64,000 nucleotides of DNA, taken from assembly GCF_900105715.1 (NCBI RefSeq), contig NZ_FNRY01000001.1, positions 1,798,001-1,862,000 of the forward strand, in the 5' to 3' direction. The position numbers and the translations under genes were made by a program. This document shows positions 8,451 through 15,906 of this stretch, in pieces (within the stretch, counting starts at the first letter, position 1; each line of letters starts with the position of its first letter). Below the pieces are notes generated by a model. That model had not been told where the DNA came from. It was given only the letters and a program-made list of their open reading frames with translations, and ran no database searches. The DNA comes from Paramicrobacterium humi (GTDB lineage Bacteria > Actinomycetota > Actinomycetes > Actinomycetales > Microbacteriaceae).

Positions 8451-10131
8451 ACTCCCTCGGGATGACCGGGATCTCGAGGGAGCACGGTTGGCCTGCCCGC
8501 CAGCTGAGGGTGGCCGTGCCGGAGGTGCTGGGTCGGTAGTGGGTGGGGAAGTGTCCGAAGAAGGGGTTGCGCGGTTGCGGGTATCGGCCGGCGATCAGGA
8601 GGCGGAGGCTCGAGCCGGACTCGAAGAGCGTCGCTGAGGAGCTGAGCGGTATGCGCACTTCGACCTCCACGCCGTCGCGCATCGGCTCAAGGGTTTGGAA
8701 CGTGTGCTCGGGCTGGTGCGGTGTGCTGAGCTCGGCGTCGAGTTCGCGCAGCGCGAGGCGAAGGCGCCCCTGCGCGACGCTGTCGCGGCCATAGCCATAC
8801 GAACCTTCGAACGGAACGCGCCTGCCGTGCGACCATTTCTCGACGGCGACGAAGAGCCGCGGATCCTTGGCGCCGGTCGTCGCGACGTTCAGTCGAAGCG
8901 TCATAGGGCCGCTGAGCTCCGCGTCCTCGCGGAACCGGTACTCGAACGCGGCGGCCTCGCGTCGCAGGTCGAAAGTGACATTGCCGGCCGGAGGCTCGGT
9001 CTCGATGAGCGCGCCTCCGGCGGCGAGGTGAAGCTGCCGCCACGCGGTGCGCGCGAGCGGCCACTCCTGTTCGTCGCGGACTTCGACGACGTGATCGAGG
9101 CGATCGCGGATCTCCAGCCGCAGCCGGGGCAGACGAGCGGACTCCGCGTCGCGCACATGACGGTCGAAGAACGCCAGCTGGTGCGCTCGTGCTTCCGCGC
9201 CGTAGAACGTTGCCCACTTGGCTCCCCGATGCGTGAAGGCGTACCGGTCCGCCGAGGCGACGCGCTGGAACGCACGCATCGATCCGACGCTGTGCAGGTT
9301 GTTATCCGAGAAGCTCGTGCACACGAGCATCGGGACAGTGATCTTCGACAAGTCCGGTGTGAACGCCTCCCACCACTCGTCCCGCAGCGGATGCAGGCGA
9401 CGTTCCGCCGCGAGGTTCGTCTTCAGCCGAGCCACCCGGCGGCTGAGGAACAGCCAGACGCGCGCGAATCCGTCCTCGACGACGCCCCCGGGCGTAAAGA
9501 AGTCGCGGTAGCCGTCGGTGAATCCCTCCCACGGGCAGATCGCCTTGAGCGCTGGCGGGCTGAGCGCGGCGACTTTGTACTGCGAGATCGCGAGGTATGA
9601 CACGCCGAGCATGCCGATCCGGCCGTTCGACCACGGCTGCTGCGCCGCCCACGCGATGACCTGGCTGATGTCGTCCGCTTCCTGGTCGGAGAACAGCTCC
9701 CCGCGGCCCTCGGAATGACCGCCGCCGCGTGTGTCCAGATTGATGACCGCGTAGCCACGCTGGGCCCACCACACAGGATCGGGCGCCTCCCAGCTGGTCT
9801 GATCCGAGATCCGCAGCGCCTCCGGCTGGTTCATGATGCGGAACTGCGGGTTGAGCGACCATCGGCCGCGCTTGAGCCTCGGCACCGCGTCCTTGCCGTA
9901 GGGGTGCGCCGAGAGAAGCGCAGGGAGCGGGCCGTCGACGCCCGCGGGGCGAAAGAGGTTCAGTCGAAGGGTGACGCCGTCGCGCATCGTCACGGCCACG
10001 TCTTCCTGCTTCGTGACGTCGGCCGGCATCGGATACACCGTGACGGGCGGACGGAGAGCCGCCGCCACGCGCCGGCGAGCATAAGCGGTCCGCCCGGGGC
10101 GCTTCCACGGTCTGTCCACTGTCGTGTTCAT
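8449..10131 (-). CDS. CocE/NonD family hydrolase (X-Pro dipeptidyl-peptidase S15 type)
   Basis: 560 residues. The N-terminal alpha/beta-hydrolase domain contains VAVTMRDGVTLRLNLFRP, the Trp-rich WWAQRGYAVINLDTRGGG, and the nucleophile elbow GVSY with Ser178. A C-terminal jelly-roll domain (about residues 340-560) ends with LLIAGRYPQPRNPFFGH and the family's GTATLSWRAGQPCSLEIPVIP. Relatives hydrolyse esters (cocaine esterase) or X-Pro peptides; the substrate is unknown. No signal peptide. It runs against its neighbours and is flanked on both sides by a duplicated acetyltransferase gene end, which suggests it was inserted here. Confidence 0.9.
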   Translation of the reverse strand: MNTTVDRPWKRPGRTAYARRRVAAALRPPVTVYPMPADVTKQEDVAVTMRDGVTLRLNLFRPAGVDGPLPALLSAHPYGKDAVPRLKRGRWSLNPQFRIMNQPEALRISDQTSWEAPDPVWWAQRGYAVINLDTRGGGHSEGRGELFSDQEADDISQVIAWAAQQPWSNGRIGMLGVSYLAISQYKVAALSPPALKAICPWEGFTDGYRDFFTPGGVVEDGFARVWLFLSRRVARLKTNLAAERRLHPLRDEWWEAFTPDLSKITVPMLVCTSFSDNNLHSVGSMRAFQRVASADRYAFTHRGAKWATFYGAEARAHQLAFFDRHVRDAESARLPRLRLEIRDRLDHVVEVRDEQEWPLARTAWRQLHLAAGGALIETEPPAGNVTFDLRREAAAFEYRFREDAELSGPMTLRLNVATTGAKDPRLFVAVEKWSHGRRVPFEGSYGYGRDSVAQGRLRLALRELDAELSTPHQPEHTFQTLEPMRDGVEVEVRIPLSSSATLFESGSSLRLLIAGRYPQPRNPFFGHFPTHYRPSTSGTATLSWRAGQPCSLEIPVIPRE

Positions 10132-10218
10132 CAGGGCTCGACTCCGTTCCCGATGAAAGAGATCCTCGTTGTCATCACCGGTCGTGTCAATCGGAGTGCC
10201 GCCGCGCTCGCCGCGGGC

Positions 10219-10245
10219 CCGCTCCGCTCATCATCCGGTAGCGCG
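10219..10245. repeat. 27-bp direct repeat, copy 2 (remnant of acetyltransferase gene end)
   Basis: 25/27 identical to 8405-8431. Read on the plus strand it still encodes PAPLIIR followed by TAG, the exact C-terminus of the acetyltransferase, but no acetyltransferase body lies upstream. The sequence before it codes only for an Arg-rich run. Confidence 0.85.
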
Positions 10246-10262
10246 ACTCCGCAGAAGGATGA

Positions 10263-10283
10263 GACGAGCGGATGACGCTCGTC
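10263..10283 (+). terminator. Hairpin, second copy of the acetyltransferase terminator stem
   Basis: GACGAGCG, loop GATGA, CGCTCGTC: the same 8-bp arms as the palindrome at 8435-8450, here with a five-base loop. It sits upstream of the ABC transporter gene, where it has no gene left to terminate. Confidence 0.5.
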
Positions 10284-10331
10284 ACCCGCTCGCCCGATGT
10301 GCCGGCGCTCCCGCCCGACGATGCTGGAGGC

Positions 10332-11111
10332 ATGAACGTCCAGAACCCCTTACCGTCACCGCAGCAGGCCGTGCTCGCCGCCACCGGCCTCGTCAAGACC
10401 TACGGCACCGCCCACGCCCTCGACGGCGTCAGCCTCGCCGTCCAGCCGGGTGAGTCTCTCGCCATCATGGGCGCCTCAGGCTCCGGAAAGACGACGCTCC
10501 TGCACGTGCTCGCCGGCATCACGGCGCCCGACGGCGGCACCGTGTCCTTCCAGACCATCGCCGGCCCGGTGCGCGTCACCGACCTGAACGAGTCCGGCCG
10601 CTCCCGCCTGCGACGCGAGTCGTTCGGCTTCGTCTTCCAGCAAGGCCTTCTCATCCCCGAGCTCACGGCCGTCGAGAACGTCGCGCTTCCGCTCATGCTC
10701 GCGGGCTACCCGCGCCGTGAGGCGGAGGGCCGCGCCGTGCACTGGCTGCACGCGCTCGGCCTCGCCGGCCTCGAAGCCCGCCGCATCGGCGAGCTCTCCG
10801 GTGGCCAGGCGCAACGCGTCGCCATCGCTCGCGCGCAGGTCACGGGCGCGACGGTCATCTTCGCCGACGAGCCCACGGGGGCTCTCGACTCCGCCACGAG
10901 CGAGGACGTCATGGGCGCACTTCTCGACTCGACGGTCGGCCAAGGGCACACGCTCATCGTCGTGACGCACGACGAATCGGTCGCCGCCCGCTGCTCGCGC
11001 ACCGTGCGAATGCGCGACGGCAAGCTCGAGACGACGGATGCCGCCGCGCCGCGCGCCGCAGGCGCCGAGTTCCTTGGCGCGGGCTGGCAGCAGGAAGCGA
11101 CCGGAGCATGA
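10332..11111 (+). CDS. ABC transporter ATP-binding protein (MacB/LolD type)
   Basis: 259 residues from the ATG at 10332 (GGAGG just upstream); an in-frame ATG at 10272 lies inside the hairpin and would add 20 residues. Walker A GASGSGKTT, signature LSGGQAQRVAIARA, Walker B VIFADEPTGALD and the switch HD (VTHDE) are all intact. The DEPTGALD form is typical of ATPases paired with FtsX-type permeases that move peptides, lipids or drugs outward. The permease gene overlaps by 4 bases, so these form a two-gene transporter. The substrate is unknown. Confidence 0.93.
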   Translation: MNVQNPLPSPQQAVLAATGLVKTYGTAHALDGVSLAVQPGESLAIMGASGSGKTTLLHVLAGITAPDGGTVSFQTIAGPVRVTDLNESGRSRLRRESFGFVFQQGLLIPELTAVENVALPLMLAGYPRREAEGRAVHWLHALGLAGLEARRIGELSGGQAQRVAIARAQVTGATVIFADEPTGALDSATSEDVMGALLDSTVGQGHTLIVVTHDESVAARCSRTVRMRDGKLETTDAAAPRAAGAEFLGAGWQQEATGA

Positions 11112-12478
11112 GCGCCACGACGCTTCCCGCGTTCCGCGGCCGGCCCACTCCCGTGCTCCGACTGACGTGGCTGCTCGCCCGGCCGAGCGCGCAGAGCACC
11201 GCGACGATCGCGCTGCCGGCCATCGCCTTCGCCGTCACGACGGCCCTTCTTCTCACGGTCGTCGGCGGCACGCTCATGTTCTGGCGCTGGACGAGCGCCG
11301 AGGCCGGTCTCTACCAGATGCTCAGCGTCATCGCGCTCGCGCTCCTCGTCGTTCCGCTCGCCGCGCTCGGCGGCGCCGCAGCCCGGCTCTCCGCCCGTCG
11401 CCGTGACGACCGGCTCGCGACGCTGCGGCTGCTCGGCGCGACGCCGGGCGCCGTCATGCGCATGACCGTTCTCGAGTCGACGGCCGTCGCCGTGGTCGGC
11501 GCGCTCGCGGGGGTCGTTCTGTACCTCGTGACGATGCCGCTCCTCGGCCTCATCCCGTTCGGCGGGCAGCCGATCGGGCCCGCCGGCGTGTGGGTCGGGG
11601 CGCCCGTGCTCGCCGCTGTCGTCGCGGGCGTCGCGCTCATCGCCGCGGCAAGCTCCGCGATCGGCCTTCGCCAGGTGACGATCTCGCCGCTCGGCGTCCG
11701 CACCCGGCAGCAGCCGCAGCGCGTGCACTGGCTGCGGGTCGTCATCGGCGTCGCCGTCATCATCGCCGCGTTCACCGCGCTCAACGTTCTCGACGCGTTC
11801 GGCGGCTGGGGCGCCGCGATCGTCGTTCTCGGCACGGCGTTCGGCGCGGGCGTCGGCATCCTCAACCTCATAGGCCCGTGGGCCGTCCGCCTGCTCGGCC
11901 GCGTGCAGCTGCGCCGTGCGACGACCGCGCCGAAGCTGCTCGCCGCGCGCGGCATCCTCGAGAACCCGATGGCGGCGTGGCGTCAGGTCGCGGGCGTCGC
12001 GATGACGAGCTTCGTCGCCGTCGTCGGCGGCACGGGCATCTCGTTCGCCGCGGCCGGCTCGGTGGGCGCCTCTCCGGCCGACGCTGCGCTCATCGCCGAT
12101 GTGCGCACCGGCATCCTCATCACGCTTGTCGCGTCGTTCCTCATGGTCGCGTGCTCGGCGGGCGTCAACCAGGCCTCGGAGATCCTCGACCGCCGCGACC
12201 TGTGGGTGAGCCTTGACCGGCTCGGCATGCCGCGCTCCATGATGGAGGCGGCTCGTCGTCGCCAGACCATGGTGCCGCTCACGTTCGTGACCCTCGCCTC
12301 CGCGGTCGTCGGCGGCATCCTCGTCTTCCCGCTCGTCGGACTCGCGATGATCTTCGCGCCCGTCTCGGTGCTCGTCATCGTCCTGTGCTTCGCCGCCGGC
12401 TTCGCGCTTGTCGCGGCCGCGCTCTTCGCCACGCGCGCCGTGCTCGGCCGCGTGCTCGCGCAGCCCGAACGCGCATGA
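11108..12478 (+). CDS. FtsX-like permease of ABC transporter
   Basis: 456 residues, about ten predicted membrane segments and little soluble domain. The FtsX-type core shows LSARRRDDRLATLRLLGATPGAVMRMTVLEST, the coupling-helix region typical of FtsX/BceB-like permeases. It starts with an ATGA overlap on the ATPase gene and is its membrane partner. Short periplasmic loops argue against a MacB-like tripartite pump. BceB-like antimicrobial peptide exporters are possible relatives, but no Bce-type sensor is adjacent. The substrate is unknown. Confidence 0.88.
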   Translation: MSATTLPAFRGRPTPVLRLTWLLARPSAQSTATIALPAIAFAVTTALLLTVVGGTLMFWRWTSAEAGLYQMLSVIALALLVVPLAALGGAAARLSARRRDDRLATLRLLGATPGAVMRMTVLESTAVAVVGALAGVVLYLVTMPLLGLIPFGGQPIGPAGVWVGAPVLAAVVAGVALIAAASSAIGLRQVTISPLGVRTRQQPQRVHWLRVVIGVAVIIAAFTALNVLDAFGGWGAAIVVLGTAFGAGVGILNLIGPWAVRLLGRVQLRRATTAPKLLAARGILENPMAAWRQVAGVAMTSFVAVVGGTGISFAAAGSVGASPADAALIADVRTGILITLVASFLMVACSAGVNQASEILDRRDLWVSLDRLGMPRSMMEAARRRQTMVPLTFVTLASAVVGGILVFPLVGLAMIFAPVSVLVIVLCFAAGFALVAAALFATRAVLGRVLAQPERA

Positions 12479-12482
12479 CCGT

Positions 12483-12488
12483 TATTCT
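12483..12488 (+). promoter_or_regulatory. Predicted -10 box (TATTCT), leaderless chorismate mutase
   Basis: TATTCT ends six bases before the ATG at 12495, placing the transcription start on the start codon. Confidence 0.6.
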
Positions 12489-12494
12489 GGGTGC

Positions 12495-12791
12495 ATGCCC
12501 GATACCGACGCGACCGCCGAACTCCTCCGTCTGCGCAAGAGCATCGACAACATCGACGCGGCGCTCATCCACCTTCTGGCGGAGCGCTTCAAGTGCACGC
12601 AAGAGGTCGGCGCGCTGAAGGCCGAGCACGGGCTGCCCGCCTCGGACCCGTCGCGCGAGGCGCGGCAGATCGCCCGCTTGCGCGAACTCGCCACCGACTC
12701 CGAGCTCGACCCCGAGTTCGCCGAGAAGTGGTTCACGTTCGTCGTGGCCGAGGTCATCCACCACCACACGCGCATCGCCCGGGGTGAGTGA
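12495..12791 (+). CDS. Chorismate mutase (AroQ type)
   Basis: 98 residues, the size of a stand-alone AroQ domain. It converts chorismate to prephenate for phenylalanine and tyrosine synthesis. LRKSIDNIDAALIHLLAERFKCTQEVGALKAEHG matches helix 1 of the AroQ fold, with the conserved Arg and Lys positions, and EARQIARLRELA and FAEKWFTFVVAEVIHHHTRI follow. The upstream in-frame extension is discarded because the ATG at 12495 fits the family and the leaderless -10. It is followed without a gap by the SDR gene; no aromatic synthesis genes adjoin. Confidence 0.9.
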   Translation: MPDTDATAELLRLRKSIDNIDAALIHLLAERFKCTQEVGALKAEHGLPASDPSREARQIARLRELATDSELDPEFAEKWFTFVVAEVIHHHTRIARGE

Positions 12792-12792
12792 G

Positions 12793-13707
12793 ATGTGGGC
12801 GCCGCCGCCGCAGCACGGGCACACGATCGTGGTCACGGGCGCGAACGCGGGGCTCGGCTTCTGGACGACCCTGCGACTCGCGCAGGCGGGAGCCCGGGTG
12901 GTCATGGCCTGCCGGAACGAGCAGAGAGCGGATGCCGCCGCGCGGGCGATCCGCGCTCGCGTGCCCGCCGCGGCCCTCGAGTTCGTGAGTCTCGACACGT
13001 CCGACCTCGGCTCCGTCGCCGCGGCGGCCGCGCAGCTCAACAGCCTCGAGCGCATCGACGTCCTCATCGAGAACGCGGGCATCGTGCACGTTCCGCTGCG
13101 GCGGCAGGAGAGCGTCGATGGCCTCGAGCTCGTCGCCGCGACGAACTTCTTCGGGCACTTCGCCCTCACGGCCGGCGTCCTCCCAACGCTTGAGCGCACA
13201 CCTGGCTCGCGTATCGTCACCCTCGGCAGCGCGTCCACGCGCATGATCCGGCCGCACCTCGACGACCTGCAGTCGCGGCGCTACCGCCCGTTCCACGCCT
13301 ACGCCCAGTCGAAGATCATGCTGCAGTCCTTCGGCTTCGAGCTCGATCGCCGGCTGCGCTCCGCCGGCAGCGGGGTGCGCTCGCTCTCCGCGCATCCCGG
13401 GTATGCGATCTCGGGCCGCACCCCACGGGTGCCCGGTGTGAACGAGCCGCGCCGGTTCAAGCGCTTCCGCGACGCGCTGCAGGCGCCGGTCGCTCAGGGG
13501 AAGGACCGCGGGGCACTCCCCATCGTGCGGGCCGCGACCGACCCAGCTGCGTTCGAGAACGACGGTCCGGTCTACTACGGCCCCCGGTGGATGCTCAAGG
13601 GCGACGCCGAGCGCGAGACCCCGGCCGCCGTCACGACGCGGCGCGATGTCGCCGAGCTGATCTGGGCCGAGGCCGAGCGCGCCACGGGAGTCTCGCTCCT
13701 ACCGTGA
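12793..13707 (+). CDS. Short-chain dehydrogenase/reductase (retinol dehydrogenase-like SDR)
   Basis: 304 residues from the ATG at 12793; a GTG at 12784 overlapping the previous stop is possible. The Rossmann motif TGANAGLG, an Arg after the second strand (MACRN, favouring NADP), IENAG, and the catalytic Ser (LGSAST) and YAQSK are present. The overall layout follows the RDH/WW-oxidoreductase-like SDR group, with unknown substrate. GGGGTGAG four bases upstream supports the chosen start. Coupled to the chorismate mutase gene, with no obvious pathway link. Confidence 0.88.
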   Translation: MWAPPPQHGHTIVVTGANAGLGFWTTLRLAQAGARVVMACRNEQRADAAARAIRARVPAAALEFVSLDTSDLGSVAAAAAQLNSLERIDVLIENAGIVHVPLRRQESVDGLELVAATNFFGHFALTAGVLPTLERTPGSRIVTLGSASTRMIRPHLDDLQSRRYRPFHAYAQSKIMLQSFGFELDRRLRSAGSGVRSLSAHPGYAISGRTPRVPGVNEPRRFKRFRDALQAPVAQGKDRGALPIVRAATDPAAFENDGPVYYGPRWMLKGDAERETPAAVTTRRDVAELIWAEAERATGVSLLP

Positions 13708-13719
13708 CGCGCTCGCCGC

Positions 13720-15906
13720 TTACGCGGGGGAGGCCGCGAGCCGCCGTGCCGACACGGTGCGTCGCAGTGCGATGCTGAGCGTCGTGACCGCGAGAGAACC
13801 GAGCAGCCACACGGCGAGACCCACGATCGCCGCAGCGAGTCCGCTCGTGTCGAGAATCGCAGACTCGAGCGCGAGCTTCGCGGGCCTCACGGGCAGCAGC
13901 GCGAACACGGAATCGAGCACACCGGGAACGGTCGAGACGATTCCCGTCGCGAGCGCGACCAGCGCGACGAGCATCGACACGAACCGTCCGGTCCCGCCGA
14001 GCACAGCCACGAGGGTCTGGTTCACCGCCGCGAACGCGGCGCCGATGAGCATCGCGATAGCCGCGACGCCGAGCCACTGTCCGGCGCTGTAGCCTTGCGC
14101 GATGCCGAGCACGATCGACACGAGCGCGCCCTGCACGACGCCGAGAACGAGACCGGGCGCCGCCGCACGCACCGCGAGCGAGAGCGGGGAGCGCGTGGAG
14201 CCGAGCGTGCGCGTCGGCACGGCGCGGAGCATGAAGAACGTCGCGAGGGCGCCGAGCCACAGTGCGATCACCGCGAACAGCGGAAGACCGCCGGTTCCGA
14301 TGTCGAGCGCCGCGTCGCCCTCGTCGCTCGTGCTGACCGGCTGGGCGACGACGTCGGCGAGGGACTCGCGATCCGACTTCGAGTAGTTCGGGATCTGGTC
14401 GACAGCGGTGGAGAGCCCGTCGGCGAGCTGCTGCGCGCCGTCGTTCACTCCGTCCGTGCCGTCGGCGAGCTGGCCGAGCGCGTCGCTGAGCGAGGTCACG
14501 CCGTCGGTGTAGGTGCCAACGCCGGTCGCGTATTGCTGCGCACCGGTCGAGAGCTGGCTCGCGCCCGAGGAGAGCTGGCCCGCCCCGCCGGCGAGCTGTG
14601 ACGCCCCGCCGGACAGCTGCGACACGCCGTCGGCGACACCCGCAGCGCCGTCTGCGAGATCGCTCGCCCCCGACTGTGAGGCTCCGGCGCCCGCGGCGAG
14701 CTGCGAGATGCCGCTCGAGAGCGCGGGCATGCCGTCGGCAAGCTTCTGCGTCCCGTCGGCGACGGAGGCCGCGGCACCGGCGACTGCCGTGATGTCGGCA
14801 ACCCCGTCGCCGTCCTTGTCGCCCGTCGCCATCGCCGTCACTGCGCCGGCGAGTTGCTGGCACATCGTCTGGTCGCCCGCTGTGCACGCTTGCGCGAGGG
14901 GTGCGAGGGTTCCGCTGATCGTCGAGGTGACGCCCGTGACCCCGGTCGACACGCCCTTCGCGCCGTCGGCGAGTTGCTGCGTCTGGGCCGGCAGGCCCGC
15001 GGTCTTGTCCTTCAGGCCGTTCAGTCCGTCGACGAGGCTCTGCAGTCCCGCGGCGAGCTTCGAGGCCCCACCCGAGAGCTGGCCTGCGCCGTCGGCGGCC
15101 TTGGTCGCGCCGTCGGAGAGATCGCGTGCGCCGCCCGCGACGCCGCTCGCGCCGTCGGCGATGCCGGACGCGCCGTCGGCGAGGTCCTGTGCGCCGGAGC
15201 CGAGCTGGGCGCCGGAGCCCGCGAGCTGGTTCGCGCCGTCTGCGGCTTGCGCGGTTCCGTCGGCGAGCTGCGCGGTTCCGTCGGCGAGCTTCGCCGCGCC
15301 GTCCGCCGCGTCGCCGAGCTGGTCGTGCAGCGTGTTGAAGCCGAGGTATACGTTGTCGAGGTAGGTCGTCGTGAGCGACTTGCCCATGACGTCCGCGGCG
15401 GTCGTCGTTACGGCCTGGCTGATGGCGCCGTCGATGAGTCGGCCCGCGTCGCTCGTCGTCACGTCGATGAGCGCCTGCTCGGCGTCCTTCGGGTCGCCGG
15501 AGAACGACGTGGCCGCCTTCGAGAAGTTCTCGGGAATCGTCACGACCGCGGCGTAGGTGCCGTCGTCGAGGCCGGACGCCGCGTCAGCGGCATCCGTCAC
15601 GACCCACGTGTAGTTCGTGACCGCGCTCGTGTCGTCCGCCGTGTCGGAGTCGTCACTCGTGCTGTCGCCGCCGGAGACGAGTCCCGCGCCGAGCTGCCGG
15701 CCGAGCGGGACGGTCTGCCCGTTGACGGTGACGGGCTCGTCGTTGTTGACGATGGCGGCCTTGACGGAGTCGAGGCGGTCGGTGGGGTTCCACAGCGCCC
15801 AGACCAGGAGCCCGGCCACGACGAGCGGGACGAGGAGCAGGCCGACGAGGGTGAGCGGGCTCACGCGTCGGCGCGAGTCGATGCGTTCGATGAACGGGAT
15901 TCTCAT
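13720..15906 (-). CDS. YhgE/Pip domain-containing membrane protein with long heptad-repeat domain
   Basis: 728 residues. One membrane segment near residues 16-40 is followed by an extracytoplasmic part and a cluster of about six membrane segments at about 545-720 (ABC-2-like). Between them lie two blocks of seven-residue repeats of the form LADGTAQ/LADGASG (about residues 205-300 and 395-500), predicted to form long helical rods. YhgE/Pip proteins include the phage infection protein of Lactococcus and many MMPL-linked actinobacterial proteins; the molecular role is unsettled. The start overlaps the MMPL stop by 4 bases, so the pair is likely an export or envelope unit under the TetR regulator. 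Confidence 0.9.
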   Translation of the reverse strand: MRIPFIERIDSRRRVSPLTLVGLLLVPLVVAGLLVWALWNPTDRLDSVKAAIVNNDEPVTVNGQTVPLGRQLGAGLVSGGDSTSDDSDTADDTSAVTNYTWVVTDAADAASGLDDGTYAAVVTIPENFSKAATSFSGDPKDAEQALIDVTTSDAGRLIDGAISQAVTTTAADVMGKSLTTTYLDNVYLGFNTLHDQLGDAADGAAKLADGTAQLADGTAQAADGANQLAGSGAQLGSGAQDLADGASGIADGASGVAGGARDLSDGATKAADGAGQLSGGASKLAAGLQSLVDGLNGLKDKTAGLPAQTQQLADGAKGVSTGVTGVTSTISGTLAPLAQACTAGDQTMCQQLAGAVTAMATGDKDGDGVADITAVAGAAASVADGTQKLADGMPALSSGISQLAAGAGASQSGASDLADGAAGVADGVSQLSGGASQLAGGAGQLSSGASQLSTGAQQYATGVGTYTDGVTSLSDALGQLADGTDGVNDGAQQLADGLSTAVDQIPNYSKSDRESLADVVAQPVSTSDEGDAALDIGTGGLPLFAVIALWLGALATFFMLRAVPTRTLGSTRSPLSLAVRAAAPGLVLGVVQGALVSIVLGIAQGYSAGQWLGVAAIAMLIGAAFAAVNQTLVAVLGGTGRFVSMLVALVALATGIVSTVPGVLDSVFALLPVRPAKLALESAILDTSGLAAAIVGLAVWLLGSLAVTTLSIALRRTVSARRLAASPA

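Noticed and set aside
8449-10131. CocE-type gene as a transposase or integrase cargo with encoded recombinase
   Set aside because: No recombinase gene is present; only the flanking repeats suggest insertion.
14400-15320. Regular DNA repetition resembling a CRISPR or VNTR array
   Set aside because: The periodicity is 21 bases and follows seven-residue protein repeats in the YhgE gene; units vary and there are no spacers.
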